Source: Aquicoccus sp. G2-2
GTDB lineage: Bacteria; Pseudomonadota; Alphaproteobacteria; Rhodobacterales; Rhodobacteraceae
Direction of reading: 5' to 3'
NCBI RefSeq assembly: GCF_034555965.1
Contig: NZ_JAYDCK010000003.1
Span: forward strand, 3,162,001 to 3,226,000
DNA: 64,000 nt
Under the pieces are notes generated by a model. That model made no database searches and was not told where the DNA came from. It saw nothing but the letters and a program-made list of their open reading frames with translations. Made by a program: the position numbers and the translations under genes. Shown here piece after piece: positions 1-8,962 of this stretch (positions are counted from its first letter, which is position 1; each line of letters starts with the position of its first letter).

Positions 1-89
1 TGGGGGATGCGAAAATTACCATCCATGTGGAGCCGGAGCATAAATCAAAGCACGCGCTGACCGATGCAGAGGTGATCGTGCCGGAGTGA
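1..89 (+). CDS. C-terminal end of a probable cation diffusion facilitator (CDF) transporter, 5' truncated
   Basis: Only the last 28 codons lie in the window, read in the frame starting at base 3 and ending at TGA 87-89. They encode a short beta-strand-like stretch (KITIHVEPE) followed by a charged tail. An 'x-I-x-I-H-V-E-P-E' strand is typical of the cytoplasmic C-terminal domain of CDF cation efflux proteins, which dimerise through this domain and sense metal there. The family call is an inference from nine residues. Nothing can be said about substrate, start or membrane part. Confidence 0.4.
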   Translation, partial: GDAKITIHVEPEHKSKHALTDAEVIVPE

Positions 90-161
90 CCTGCGGAATA
101 TCGTGAACAACATGCGCCGCGCGCTTATGAGGTTATCTGGTCACGGCAAGGGAGAGCGAGA

Positions 162-189
162 TTGGCCAAGAACAGGGCGGTTTGGCCAA
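162..189. promoter_or_regulatory. Paired TTGGCCAA palindromes upstream of the peptide ABC operon
   Basis: The 8-base palindrome TTGGCCAA occurs at 162-169 and again at 182-189, start-to-start distance 20 bases, which is close to two helical turns. It lies about 130 bases before the start codon of the binding-protein gene. Such spacing suits a pair of operator half-sites on one face of the helix, but no regulator gene for it is in the window and no clear -35/-10 pair was found. The rest of 90-316 shows nothing recognisable. Confidence 0.25.
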
Positions 190-316
190 ACAAAACTGCT
201 CTTCCCTGTCCGGAGTGCTTGATCTTGGCGCGGTTTGCGATGAAAGTTTGAAACAATGCGGCTCCGGGAGCGGGCCTGCAACTGTGGTGCGTAGCACCAA
301 GAACGGGGAGAAAACG

Positions 317-1792
317 ATGTCGTTTCTAAAGCTTGGCACGCTCAGTGCTTTTGCGATCATGATGGCCGGTGCGGCGGTGGCCAAATCGGATATTACCGTG
401 GCGATGCAGCTTGAACCGCCGCATCTGGACCCGACAAGCGCGGCGGCGGGGGCCATCGACAGTGTGCTTTATTCCAACGTATTCGAAGGGCTGACGCGGT
501 TTGCCTCGGACGGGTCGATCATGCCCGGTCTGGCGCGGACATGGGATATTTCCGATGACGGGCTGACCTATACTTTTCATCTGGCGCCGAACGTGAAGTT
601 TCATGACGGCACGACGATGGATGCGAACGATGTAAAATTCAGCCTTGATCGCGCGCGCGCATCGGATAGTGCCAACGCGCAGAAGGCACTGTTTTCGTCG
701 ATCAAGGATGTGGAGGTTGTCGATCCGCAGACCGTCAAGGTAACGCTGAGCGAACAGAACGGCAGTTTTCTGTTCAACATGGCGTGGGGCGATGCGGTAA
801 TCGTGGCGCCCGAAAGCATCGACGATATCAAGCAGCATCCGATTGGCACTGGTGCGTTCAAGTTCACCGACTGGGTGCAGGGCGATCATATCGATCTCGA
901 CAAGAACCCCGATTACTGGGGCACGCCGGCCAAGCTTGACCATGTGACGTTCAAGTTCATTTCTGACCCGACAGCGGCATTTGCGTCGATGATGGCCGAG
1001 GATGTGGACGTGTTCACCGCCTTCCCCGCGCCGGAAAACCTGCCGCAGTTTGAGGCCGATCCACGGTTTCAGGTGATCATCGGCAATACCGAAGGCGAAA
1101 CCATTCTGGCGATGAACAACAAGCAACCACCGTTCGACAAGAAGCTTGTGCGCGAAGCGGTGGCCCATGCGATTGACCGGCAGGCGATTATTGATGGCGC
1201 GATGTTCGGCCTTGGCACGCCGATTGGCACGCATTTCGCACCGCATAACCCGGATTACATCGACCTGACCGGGCTGTCGAAATATGACCCTGAGCTTTCG
1301 AAGAAACTTCTGAAGGAAGCGGGTTTGCCGGATGGGTTCACGACTACGCTGAAATTGCCGCCGCCGTCATATGCGCGCCGTGGCGGAGAGATCATTGCCG
1401 CGCAGCTTCGTGCGGTTGGGATCAAGACGGAGATTACCAATCTGGAGTGGGCGCAGTGGCTTGAGCAGGTGTTTCGCGGCCATGATTTCGGCCTAACCAT
1501 CGTCAGCCATACCGAGCCGTTTGATATCGGCATCTATGCCCGGCCGGATTACTACTTCCAGTATGACAATCCGAAGTTTCAGGAGTTGATGAAGACCCTG
1601 AACCGAACGACCGACGAGAAGGAGCGCACCAAGCTTCTGCATAATGCGCAGACGATCATCTCGGAGGATTACGTTAACGCCTATCTGTTCGAGCTGGGCA
1701 TTGCGACCGTCGCCAAGGCGGGTGTGCGTGGACTTTGGAAAGATGCGCCGACCCAGGCGACTGACCTGACCGCTGTTTACTGGGCAGAATGA
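317..1792 (+). CDS. Peptide/nickel-type ABC transporter substrate-binding protein (SBP family 5)
   Basis: A 491-residue periplasmic binding protein of the DppA/OppA class (SBP_bac_5), which captures oligopeptides or similar solutes and delivers them to the permeases encoded next. The reading frame is open from 182, but ATG 317 is preferred: it has GGGGAG six bases upstream and begins a Sec signal peptide (MSFLKLGTLSAFAIMMAGAAVAKS, hydrophobic core then AVA-K) of about 22 residues. The mature start 'ITVAMQLEPPHLDP' is the family N-terminus. No lipobox cysteine is present, so the protein is probably soluble in the periplasm. It is followed by a stem-loop and then the permease genes. The true substrate cannot be told from sequence. 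Confidence 0.93.
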   Translation: MSFLKLGTLSAFAIMMAGAAVAKSDITVAMQLEPPHLDPTSAAAGAIDSVLYSNVFEGLTRFASDGSIMPGLARTWDISDDGLTYTFHLAPNVKFHDGTTMDANDVKFSLDRARASDSANAQKALFSSIKDVEVVDPQTVKVTLSEQNGSFLFNMAWGDAVIVAPESIDDIKQHPIGTGAFKFTDWVQGDHIDLDKNPDYWGTPAKLDHVTFKFISDPTAAFASMMAEDVDVFTAFPAPENLPQFEADPRFQVIIGNTEGETILAMNNKQPPFDKKLVREAVAHAIDRQAIIDGAMFGLGTPIGTHFAPHNPDYIDLTGLSKYDPELSKKLLKEAGLPDGFTTTLKLPPPSYARRGGEIIAAQLRAVGIKTEITNLEWAQWLEQVFRGHDFGLTIVSHTEPFDIGIYARPDYYFQYDNPKFQELMKTLNRTTDEKERTKLLHNAQTIISEDYVNAYLFELGIATVAKAGVRGLWKDAPTQATDLTAVYWAE

Positions 1793-1816
1793 CGCAGGTT
1801 TGAGCAAGTAACGAGA

Positions 1817-1842
1817 CTTCCGCCGGTGTGATCCGGCGGAAG
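1817..1842 (+). promoter_or_regulatory. Perfect 10-bp stem-loop between binding-protein and permease genes
   Basis: CTTCCGCCGG (1817-1826) and CCGGCGGAAG (1833-1842) form a perfect stem with loop TGTGAT. There is no T tract after it, so it is not a full intrinsic terminator. Stem-loops at this place in ABC operons are known to stabilise the upstream binding-protein mRNA or to attenuate permease expression, which fits the need for excess binding protein. The role here is inferred from position. Confidence 0.55.
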
Positions 1843-1910
1843 TGCGCCGCGTTGGTGCATTTGCGGCAAAATGTAGGATGGAGGGCGGTGATGGCCCTGA
1901 TCGGAACGCG

Positions 1911-2855
1911 ATGCTGAGATATGTGCTGAAGCGTCTTGTTTCGCTGGTAATTGCGTTGTTTGTGGCAAGCATCGTGATTTTCGTGATGGTCGAAGTCGTG
2001 CCCGGTGATCCGGCATCCTACATGCTGGGCATGAACGCGCAGCCGGACACGCTCAACGCGTTGCGTGATGAGCTTGGGTTGAACGGGTCGATGTGGCAAC
2101 GCTACCTCAGCTGGGCGGGCGGGATGCTGCATGGCGATTTTGGCACCTCTTATACGTATCGCACGCCGGTCGCGGAGATGATCGGAGACCGGCTTTGGGT
2201 CAGCTTGCCGCTCGCGCTTTATGCGTTGGCGCTTTCGACGTTGATTGCTTTTCCCGCCGGGATATGGGCCGCGTCAAAACGCGGCAAGCCCGCCGATCTG
2301 GGTGTGATGGCGGTTACGCAGCTTGGTGTTGCGATCCCGAATTTCTGGTTCGCCATGCTGATGGTGCTGGTGTTCGCCATCAACTTGCATTGGTTCAGCG
2401 CAGGCGGATTTGCCGGGTGGGACAAGTTTTTCCCAGCGATGAAGAGCCTGACCTTACCGGCGATTGCGTTGGCGCTGCCGCAGGCCTCGATCCTTGCGCG
2501 GGTGATGCGTTCGTCGCTGCTGGATACGCTGAGCGAGGATTTCGTGCGCACGGCGCGCGCCAAGGGGCTTTCCAAGCGGCAGGCGCTTTGGCGCCATGCG
2601 CTGCGTAACGCGATGATCCCGGTGCTGACAATCATCGGTTTGCAATTCTCGTTCCTGATGGCAGGGGCGATCATCATCGAGAACGTGTTTTATTTGCCGG
2701 GGCTTGGGCGGTTGGTGTTTCAGGCGATTTCGGCACGTGACCTTATCGTGGTGGAGTCGGTGGTGATGCTGTTGGTGTTTGCTGTGGTGATGGTCAATTT
2801 CGCGGTGGATATTGCTTATGCCATTGTCGATCCACGGCTGAGGGTTGGTGCATGA
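1911..2855 (+). CDS. ABC transporter permease, DppB/OppB family
   Basis: A 314-residue inner-membrane permease of the BPD_transp_1 family, first of two in the operon. It shows the usual DppB layout: N-terminal helix (residues about 8-30), the conserved 'EVVPGDPASYMLG' segment after it, then five further helices. The EAA coupling loop, 'DFVRTARAKGLSKRQALWRH', lies near residue 205 and contacts the ATPase. The frame is open from 1842, but ATG 1911 begins the conserved MLRYVLKRL motif, so earlier starts (1842, 1878) are judged extensions. The stop codon overlaps the start of the next permease by four bases (ATGA). Confidence 0.92.
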   Translation: MLRYVLKRLVSLVIALFVASIVIFVMVEVVPGDPASYMLGMNAQPDTLNALRDELGLNGSMWQRYLSWAGGMLHGDFGTSYTYRTPVAEMIGDRLWVSLPLALYALALSTLIAFPAGIWAASKRGKPADLGVMAVTQLGVAIPNFWFAMLMVLVFAINLHWFSAGGFAGWDKFFPAMKSLTLPAIALALPQASILARVMRSSLLDTLSEDFVRTARAKGLSKRQALWRHALRNAMIPVLTIIGLQFSFLMAGAIIIENVFYLPGLGRLVFQAISARDLIVVESVVMLLVFAVVMVNFAVDIAYAIVDPRLRVGA

Positions 2856-3682
2856 GTGGGGTGTTGCAGTCGCGCAGCTTGCTTCTTGGCGGGGCGCTGA
2901 CGCTGGTTTTCGTATTGGCGGCGCTGATCAGCTTTGTCTGGGTGCCGTATGATATCTTGTTGCTTGATATTCCCAACATGATGAAGTCGCCAAGTGCGGC
3001 GCATTGGTTGGGGACAGACAATTTGGGCCGCGACATATTGAGCATGATCATGGTCGGCGCGCGCACCTCGATTGCTGTCGCTTTGGTGGCGGTCGGCATC
3101 GGAATGGGGCTTGGCGTGCCGCTGGGGCTTGCGGCGGCGGCACGGCAGGGGTCGTTTCTGGATGAGCTGATCATGCGGGCGAACGATCTGGTATTCGCCT
3201 TCCCGAGCCTGTTGATCGCAATCATGATCACGGCGGTTTTTGGTGCCTCGGCGGTAAATGCAATCATCGCTATCGGGATATTCAATATCCCCGTTTTTGC
3301 CCGGCTGGTACGTGGTGCGGCGCTGAGTCTGTGGACACGCGATTATGTGTTGGCGGCGCGGGTGGCGGGCAAGGGCGCGGGGCGCATTTCATTTGAACAT
3401 ATTCTGCCCAATCTGACGAACCTGCTGATTGTGCAGGGAACGATTCAGTTTTCATTGGGCATTCTGGCCGAGGCCGGGCTTTCCTATGTCGGGCTTGGCG
3501 CGCAACCGCCGATACCAAGCTGGGGCAAGATGCTGGCCGACAGTCAGACGATGATTTCGCTGGCACCGCATCTGGCGATCTTTCCGGGGCTTGCAATTTT
3601 GCTGACTGTTCTGGGCCTGAACCTGATGGGGGACGGGCTGCGTGATTTGCTTGACCCGAAGCTGCGGAGGACGCGGGGATGA
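2852..3682 (+). CDS. ABC transporter permease, DppC/OppC family
   Basis: A 276-residue second permease subunit. The conserved 'HWLGTDNLGRDILSMIMVGARTS' region typical of DppC proteins follows the first helix at about residue 50, and the EAA loop ('TRDYVLAARVAGKGAGRI') lies near residue 163. The family 'AGLSYVGLGAQPPIPSWG' motif is present near 207, followed by the final helix and a short cytoplasmic tail. It starts inside the end of the upstream permease gene (ATGA) and its own end overlaps the ATPase gene by four bases, so the three are translationally coupled. Confidence 0.93.
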   Translation: MSGVLQSRSLLLGGALTLVFVLAALISFVWVPYDILLLDIPNMMKSPSAAHWLGTDNLGRDILSMIMVGARTSIAVALVAVGIGMGLGVPLGLAAAARQGSFLDELIMRANDLVFAFPSLLIAIMITAVFGASAVNAIIAIGIFNIPVFARLVRGAALSLWTRDYVLAARVAGKGAGRISFEHILPNLTNLLIVQGTIQFSLGILAEAGLSYVGLGAQPPIPSWGKMLADSQTMISLAPHLAIFPGLAILLTVLGLNLMGDGLRDLLDPKLRRTRG

Positions 3683-5274
3683 GCCTGTTGCAGATCAGAG
3701 ACCTGCGCATGGGTATTCACGCGATGCCAATCCTGAAAGGCGTTTCATTCTGCGTGGAGGCGGGGCAGATCGTCGGTGTGATTGGGGAAAGCGGCTCGGG
3801 CAAATCCATGACCGCGTTTTCGGTGATGCAGTTGTTACCGGACGGCGCCACATGCAGCGGAGAAGTGCGGCTCGGTGGGCATGACATGCTTGCCCTGCCA
3901 GAGCGCGCCCTGTGCCGGTTGCGTGGCAGTCAAGTGGGGATGGTGTTTCAGGAGCCGATGACCGCGCTTAACCCGATCAAGACGATTGGTGATCAGGTGG
4001 CCGAAACGGTGATGATCCATGAAAATATCGGTCGCCGTGCCGCGATGGCGCGCGCCCGTGAGGCGCTTGACCGATGCGAGTTGCCCGCAGACCAGTTTCC
4101 GATGACGCGGTATCCGTTCGAAATGAGCGGCGGGCAGCGGCAACGGGTGGTGATTGCCATGGCGATTGCATTGCGCCCGAAGCTGCTGATCGCGGATGAG
4201 CCGACAACCGCGCTTGATGTGACCACGCAGGCCGATGTTCTGCGCCTGCTCAAACGGTTGGTGGAAGAAGACGGAATGGGCCTTATGCTTATTACGCATG
4301 ATCTGGCCGTGGTGGCGGATATGGCGGATGAGATTATCATCATGCGCGACGGAGAGGTGGTGGAGGCCGGGCCGACGGCGCAGATTTTCGCGGCGATGCG
4401 CCATCCCTATACGCGCGCGCTTTTCGAGGCGTCAAAGCATCAACCGGACCGATCCGTGCCGGAGGTTGGCGCGCCGTTGCTGGAAGTGCGCGGGGCCGTG
4501 CGGGATTATCCCACACCGCGCAAAGGGTTTTGGGGCAAGCCGGGCTTGTTTCGTGCGGTCAAAGGTGTGTCGCTGACCATTGAGCGCGGAGAAAGCCTTG
4601 GGTTGGTGGGGGAATCGGGATGCGGAAAGTCGACCCTGACGCGCGCCATCCTCGGGCTGGAAGATGTGCAGGAAGGTGAGATCGTGCTGGCGGGCGAGCC
4701 GGTTTATACCGGGCGCCGGCCGAACCGGGCCATCCGCAAGCGGATGCAGGTGGTGTTTCAAGACCCTTATGGCAGCTTTAACCCGCGCTGGAAGGTGGCG
4801 CGGCTGGTGGCGGAGCCGTTTTATCTGTTGGATGCGCGGCCTCAGGATTGGCGCGCGCAAGTGGCACGGGTGCTGGAAGATGTTGGCATCGGGGCAGAGG
4901 CGATGGAGCGCTATATTCATGAATTCAGTGGCGGGCAGCGACAGCGCATTGCCATTGCGCGCGCCCTTATCCTGAAACCCGAACTGGTGGTGCTTGACGA
5001 GGCGGTGAGCGCGCTTGATGTCAGTGTCAGGGCGCAGGTACTTGACCTTCTGGCCAAGTTGCAGACCGAATACGGGCTGTCATACCTGTTCATTTCCCAT
5101 GACCTGAGCGTGGTGCGCAACGTCACCGACCGGGTGCTGGTGATGAAGGCAGGCGAGATCGTGGAGGAAGGCGAGACGGGGCTGGTCTTTGCCGCACCAA
5201 AGCATGATTATACGCGACAATTGATGGCTGCGGCGCCTGTATTACCGGAAATTGATGCCGCCCAACAAAAGTGA
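3679..5274 (+). CDS. Fused double ATPase of peptide-type ABC transporter (DppD-DppF fusion)
   Basis: A 531-residue protein with two complete nucleotide-binding domains, supplying both ATPase sites for the transporter. Domain 1 has Walker A GESGSGKS (36-43), signature MSGGQRQRV and Walker B LLIADEPTTALD. Domain 2 has Walker A GESGCGKS (about 311-318), signature FSGGQRQRI and Walker B LVVLDEAVSALD, with Ala where Pro is usual. Each half ends with the OppD/F-type C-terminal extension. E. coli uses two separate proteins (DppD and DppF), whereas the fused form is common in alphaproteobacteria. It is the last transporter gene, and the aldehyde dehydrogenase follows after 15 bases. Confidence 0.95.
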   Translation: MSLLQIRDLRMGIHAMPILKGVSFCVEAGQIVGVIGESGSGKSMTAFSVMQLLPDGATCSGEVRLGGHDMLALPERALCRLRGSQVGMVFQEPMTALNPIKTIGDQVAETVMIHENIGRRAAMARAREALDRCELPADQFPMTRYPFEMSGGQRQRVVIAMAIALRPKLLIADEPTTALDVTTQADVLRLLKRLVEEDGMGLMLITHDLAVVADMADEIIIMRDGEVVEAGPTAQIFAAMRHPYTRALFEASKHQPDRSVPEVGAPLLEVRGAVRDYPTPRKGFWGKPGLFRAVKGVSLTIERGESLGLVGESGCGKSTLTRAILGLEDVQEGEIVLAGEPVYTGRRPNRAIRKRMQVVFQDPYGSFNPRWKVARLVAEPFYLLDARPQDWRAQVARVLEDVGIGAEAMERYIHEFSGGQRQRIAIARALILKPELVVLDEAVSALDVSVRAQVLDLLAKLQTEYGLSYLFISHDLSVVRNVTDRVLVMKAGEIVEEGETGLVFAAPKHDYTRQLMAAAPVLPEIDAAQQK

Positions 5275-5289
5275 TCTGAGGAGAATAAC

Positions 5290-6738
5290 ATGCTGGATGA
5301 TCTTTGGTTTGACCCGTCGAAATGTCTGATCGGGGGGAAATGGGTTGCCCCTTCGGGCCATGAGACATTGCCGTTGATGAACCCGTCAACGGGCGAGCAG
5401 ATCGGAGAGATCGCACGCGGGCGGGCCGCGGATGTGGATGCCGCTGTGGAGGCTGCGCGCAAAGCCTATGACACGGTTTGGTCACGCACCCCGGCGGTCG
5501 AGCGCGGGCGTGTCCTGATGCGCCTTCAACGGCTGGTCGAAGAGAAGGTTGATGCGCTGGGCCGGTTGGAGGCGCTTGACGTTGGCAAGCCGCTTAAGCA
5601 GGCGCGCGCCGATGCGGTGGCGCTGGCGCGTTATATGGAGTTTTACGGCGGGGCGGCTGACAAGCTGACCGGGCAGACAATTCCGTATCTTGATGGCTAC
5701 ACGGTTTATACCCTGCGCGAGCCGCACGGGGTCACGGGGCATATCGTGCCGTGGAATTATCCGATGCAAATTATCGGGCGTTCGGTGGGTGCAGCGTTGG
5801 CGGCGGGCAATGCCTGTGTGCTGAAACCGGCGGAGGATGCTTGCCTCACGGCGCTGGCCTTTGCCGATTTGGCCAAGGCAGCAGGGCTTCCCGATGGTGT
5901 GCTGAACGTGGTGCCGGGGCTTGGCAGCGAAGCGGGGGCCGCGCTGAGCGAGCATGACGGGATTGACCATGTGAGCTTTACCGGATCGGTGCGGACCGGG
6001 TCGATGATTCAGACGGCTGCGGCAAAGAATGTGATTCCGGTGACGCTGGAACTTGGCGGGAAAAGCCCGCAGGTGGTGTTCGATGATGCCGATATTGACG
6101 CGGCACTGCCATTTTTGGTGAATGCGGGCATTCAAAATGCCGGGCAGACCTGTTCGGCGTCTTCGCGCATATTGGTGCAGCGCGGTGTTTACGATCAGGT
6201 CGTGGCAAAAATGGCCGAGCGTTATGCGGCGCTGCGGGTCGGGCAGGCGATGAGTGATCTCGATGTCGGGCCGCTGATCAGTGCCAAGCAAAAGGGGCTC
6301 GTGGCCGGGTTCATCGAGCAGGGCCATGATCTGGAAACTGCTGGGCAAGGGCAATTGATCGACGCACCGGATGGCGGCAACTATATCGCGCCCACGCTTT
6401 ATGCCGGGGTGTCGGCAACGCACCCGCTGGCACGGGACGAGATTTTCGGACCTGTGCAGGTCGCCATTCCATTCGATGACGAAGCCGAGGCTGTGGCGAT
6501 TGCCAACGGCACGGATTACGGGTTGGTGGCGAGTGTGTGGAGCGCCAACGGTGCGCGGCAGATGCGGCTGGCCAAGGCGATCCGGGCGGGGCAGGTCTTT
6601 ATCAACAATTATGGCGCTGGTGGCGGTGTCGAGTTGCCATTCGGCGGTGTCGGGAAATCCGGGCATGGCCGCGAGAAAGGCTTTGAGGCGCTTTATGGGC
6701 TTACCGTGTTGAAAACCGTGGCTGCCTATCACGGTTGA
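5290..6738 (+). CDS. NAD(P)-dependent aldehyde dehydrogenase
   Basis: A 482-residue ALDH-superfamily enzyme that oxidises an aldehyde to the acid with NAD(P)+. The cofactor-binding 'PWNYPMQIIGRS' segment, the 'FTGSV' turn, general base Glu254 in LELGG and nucleophile Cys288 in GQTCSASSR are all intact, and the length is normal. The closest functional types by look are betaine-aldehyde or gamma-aminobutyraldehyde dehydrogenases, but the substrate is not determined. AGGAG lies just before ATG 5290. The gene sits 15 bases after the ABC transporter, so the aldehyde probably comes from catabolism of the imported compound. Confidence 0.92.
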   Translation: MLDDLWFDPSKCLIGGKWVAPSGHETLPLMNPSTGEQIGEIARGRAADVDAAVEAARKAYDTVWSRTPAVERGRVLMRLQRLVEEKVDALGRLEALDVGKPLKQARADAVALARYMEFYGGAADKLTGQTIPYLDGYTVYTLREPHGVTGHIVPWNYPMQIIGRSVGAALAAGNACVLKPAEDACLTALAFADLAKAAGLPDGVLNVVPGLGSEAGAALSEHDGIDHVSFTGSVRTGSMIQTAAAKNVIPVTLELGGKSPQVVFDDADIDAALPFLVNAGIQNAGQTCSASSRILVQRGVYDQVVAKMAERYAALRVGQAMSDLDVGPLISAKQKGLVAGFIEQGHDLETAGQGQLIDAPDGGNYIAPTLYAGVSATHPLARDEIFGPVQVAIPFDDEAEAVAIANGTDYGLVASVWSANGARQMRLAKAIRAGQVFINNYGAGGGVELPFGGVGKSGHGREKGFEALYGLTVLKTVAAYHG

Positions 6739-6812
6739 GCGGTTTGAACGGGGCTTGTTTTGGGCTGGGAATTGGCGTCAGTTGACCAAAGATTTGAATT
6801 GGGAGCGCGAGC

Positions 6813-7559
6813 ATGAGACTGGACGGGAAAACGGCGATCGTGACGGGGGCGGCGAGCGGCTTTGGCGCGGGTATCGCGCGGAAATTCGTGCAGGAGGGTG
6901 CGCAGGTGATGGTGGTCGATATCAACCATGACGGCGCGCTTGGCATGGCGGAGGAGTTGGGCGAAGGCTCTTTCGGCTATGCTGCGAACGTGGCTGACAG
7001 TGCGCAGGTCAAACAGCTTGTCAAGAAGGCGCGCGAGGTGTTGGGCGAGGTGGATATTCTTGTCAACAATGCAGGGGTGACGCATTTGCCGACACCGTTG
7101 GAGGATGTTTCAGAGACGGATTTCGACCGGGTTTTCGCGGTAAATTGCAAGTCGATCTATCTGTTTGCGCGCGAATTGGTGCCGCATATGAAAGCGCGTG
7201 GCGCGGGCGCAATTCTGAACGTGTCGTCCACAGCCGGGCTCAGCCCGCGCCCGAACCTCAACTGGTATAATGCGTCGAAAGGTTGGGTGAACACCGCAAC
7301 GAAGACGATGGCGGTGGAGTTGGCGCCCAAAGGCGTTCGGGTCAACGCCATTAACCCGGTGGCGGGGGAAACCCCGCTGCTTTCGAGTTTCATGGGGGAG
7401 GATACGCCGGAAATGCGGGCGAAGTTTCTTTCCACCATTCCGCTGGGGCGATTTTCGACACCGGAAGACATGGGGAACGCGGCGGCGTTTTTGTGCTCGG
7501 ATGAGGCCAGCATGATTACCGGGGTTTGCATGGAGGTGGACGGCGGGCGCTGTATCTGA
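6813..7559 (+). CDS. Short-chain dehydrogenase/reductase (SDR), FabG-like
   Basis: A 248-residue classical SDR. It has the N-terminal dinucleotide-binding glycine motif (VTGAASGFGAG, from about residue 10), the NNAG motif, and the catalytic Ser (in NVSSTAG), Tyr152 and Lys156 (YNASK). The C-terminal 'MITGVCMEVDGGRCI' is the usual SDR end. An acidic residue after the second strand (VVDIN) points to NAD(H) preference. GGGAGCG precedes ATG 6813. It follows the aldehyde dehydrogenase on the same strand after 74 bases and may oxidise an alcohol of the same pathway, but the substrate is unknown. Confidence 0.9.
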   Translation: MRLDGKTAIVTGAASGFGAGIARKFVQEGAQVMVVDINHDGALGMAEELGEGSFGYAANVADSAQVKQLVKKAREVLGEVDILVNNAGVTHLPTPLEDVSETDFDRVFAVNCKSIYLFARELVPHMKARGAGAILNVSSTAGLSPRPNLNWYNASKGWVNTATKTMAVELAPKGVRVNAINPVAGETPLLSSFMGEDTPEMRAKFLSTIPLGRFSTPEDMGNAAAFLCSDEASMITGVCMEVDGGRCI

Positions 7560-7587
7560 GGCGCTGCCGTTTCCGGGGCGGACATAT

Positions 7588-7635
7588 CGGGGGCGCTGCC
7601 CCCGGAGGCCCCGGGATATTTTTGGCAAAATGAAG
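7588..7635 (+). repeat. Interspersed intergenic element, copy 1 (GC hairpin plus ATATTTTTGGCAAAATGAAG)
   Basis: A G5/C5 hairpin (GGGGGCGCTGCCCCC) is followed by CCCCGGGATATTTTTGGCAAAATGAAG. A related copy lies at 59797-59843, where hairpin GGGGGCCAGCCCCC is followed by a version matching 23 of 27 core bases. Both copies are in gaps between genes. The hairpin with following T-rich stretch can serve as a terminator after the SDR gene. Two copies in unrelated contexts indicate a dispersed element rather than a gene-specific site. Confidence 0.6.
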
Positions 7636-7669
7636 CCGGGCATTTGAGCCGCAAAAGAGGAAACCGGAC

Positions 7670-8848
7670 GTGCGTGCCGATCTTATCCTGCTGACATTTG
7701 CTTACTTGCTGAGCCAGTTCTTCCGGGCGTTTCTGGCCGTGCTGGCAGAGGTGCTGCACCGCGATATAGGGGCAAGTGCCGAGGATTTGGCGACCGCATC
7801 CGGGCTTTGGTTTCTGGCCTTCGCAATCATGCAGCTTCCGGTGGGTTGGGCGCTTGACCGGGTTGGGCCGAGATTGACCGCGAGTGTCTTGCTTGGCTTT
7901 GGAGGGGCGGGCGGTGCGGCGGTGTTCGCGCTTGCGCAGGGGCCGGGGCAGGTGTCGGTTGCCATGTTGCTTATCGGGGCGGGATGTGCGCCGGTTTTGA
8001 TGGCGGCTTACTATATCTTTGCGCGCGGCTATTCGCCCGCCGTTTTCGCCACGCTGGCGGCGATTATTCTGGGTGTTGGATCGCTGGGCAATCTGATCAG
8101 TGCGCTGCCGACGACATTGGCGGCAGAGGCGTTTGGGTGGCGTGCGGTGCTGTGGGCGATGGCCATGATCTGCGCGGTGACGGCGCTGGGGCTTTATCTG
8201 ATTGTGCGCGACCCGGAACGGGTTGTGACGCAGGAGAGAGGCTCGGTTTTCGATTTGCTGAAAATGCCGGCGCTGTGGCTGATCTTTCCGTTGATGGCAT
8301 TCCAGTATGCGCCAGCGGCGGCATTGCGAGGGCTTTGGATCGGGCCGTATTTAACGCAAGTGTTCGATAGCAGCCAAAGTACGGTAGGCAATGCCAGCCT
8401 GATTATGGGCGCGGCCATGGTTGCGGGCACCTTTGCCTATGGTCCGCTGGACCGGATTATAGGCACACGCAAATGGGTGATTTTCGGCGGTAACCTTATT
8501 GCGATGTTGTGCATGATGGCGCTGGCGCTGATGCCGCATGATACCATTTGGCGCGCGGTTGCCTTGATTGCGGCGGTGGGATTTTTCGGGGCGAGTTATC
8601 CGGTGGTGATGGCGCATGGGCGCAGCTTTTATCCACCGCATCTGGTGGGGCGGGGGGTGACGCTGATGAACCTTTTCGCCATGGGCGGTGTCGGGGTGAT
8701 GCAGGTGCTTACCGGCAGACTTTATGCTGGGGCCAGTGCTGCGGAGAAGGGGGCAGAGTATCCGTTTCAGGTGTTGTTCTGGGTCTTTGTGGCGACTGTG
8801 TTTCTGGGGCTTGTGATCTATCTTTTCGCCGAGGATCGCAAAGGCTGA
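7670..8848 (+). CDS. MFS transporter
   Basis: A 392-residue major facilitator protein with about 12 hydrophobic segments. The MFS signature region between helices 2 and 3 reads 'GWALDRVGPRLTAS', matching the G-x-x-x-D-R-x-G-R/P pattern. It starts with GTG 7670, and no better ATG exists nearby (MRADLILLTFAYLLSQ). It follows the SDR after 110 bases including the repeat/hairpin, so it may be transcribed separately. The function is probably metabolite uptake or efflux, and the substrate cannot be inferred. Confidence 0.87.
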   Translation: MRADLILLTFAYLLSQFFRAFLAVLAEVLHRDIGASAEDLATASGLWFLAFAIMQLPVGWALDRVGPRLTASVLLGFGGAGGAAVFALAQGPGQVSVAMLLIGAGCAPVLMAAYYIFARGYSPAVFATLAAIILGVGSLGNLISALPTTLAAEAFGWRAVLWAMAMICAVTALGLYLIVRDPERVVTQERGSVFDLLKMPALWLIFPLMAFQYAPAAALRGLWIGPYLTQVFDSSQSTVGNASLIMGAAMVAGTFAYGPLDRIIGTRKWVIFGGNLIAMLCMMALALMPHDTIWRAVALIAAVGFFGASYPVVMAHGRSFYPPHLVGRGVTLMNLFAMGGVGVMQVLTGRLYAGASAAEKGAEYPFQVLFWVFVATVFLGLVIYLFAEDRKG

Positions 8849-8962
8849 TTGTGTTGTCATCACGTGGCGCGCGGCCTTGGGCCACAAATGCTGATACGCT
8901 GGCTCTTTCCCCTGTTCGCGCGCTGCGGTATGAGCGCGCTGAAGAGTCGAAGGAGAGCCGCT

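Noticed and set aside
326-1246. 306-codon open frame antisense to the substrate-binding protein gene
   Set aside because: Shadow frame typical of GC-rich DNA; the plus-strand frame has signal peptide, binding site and family motifs.
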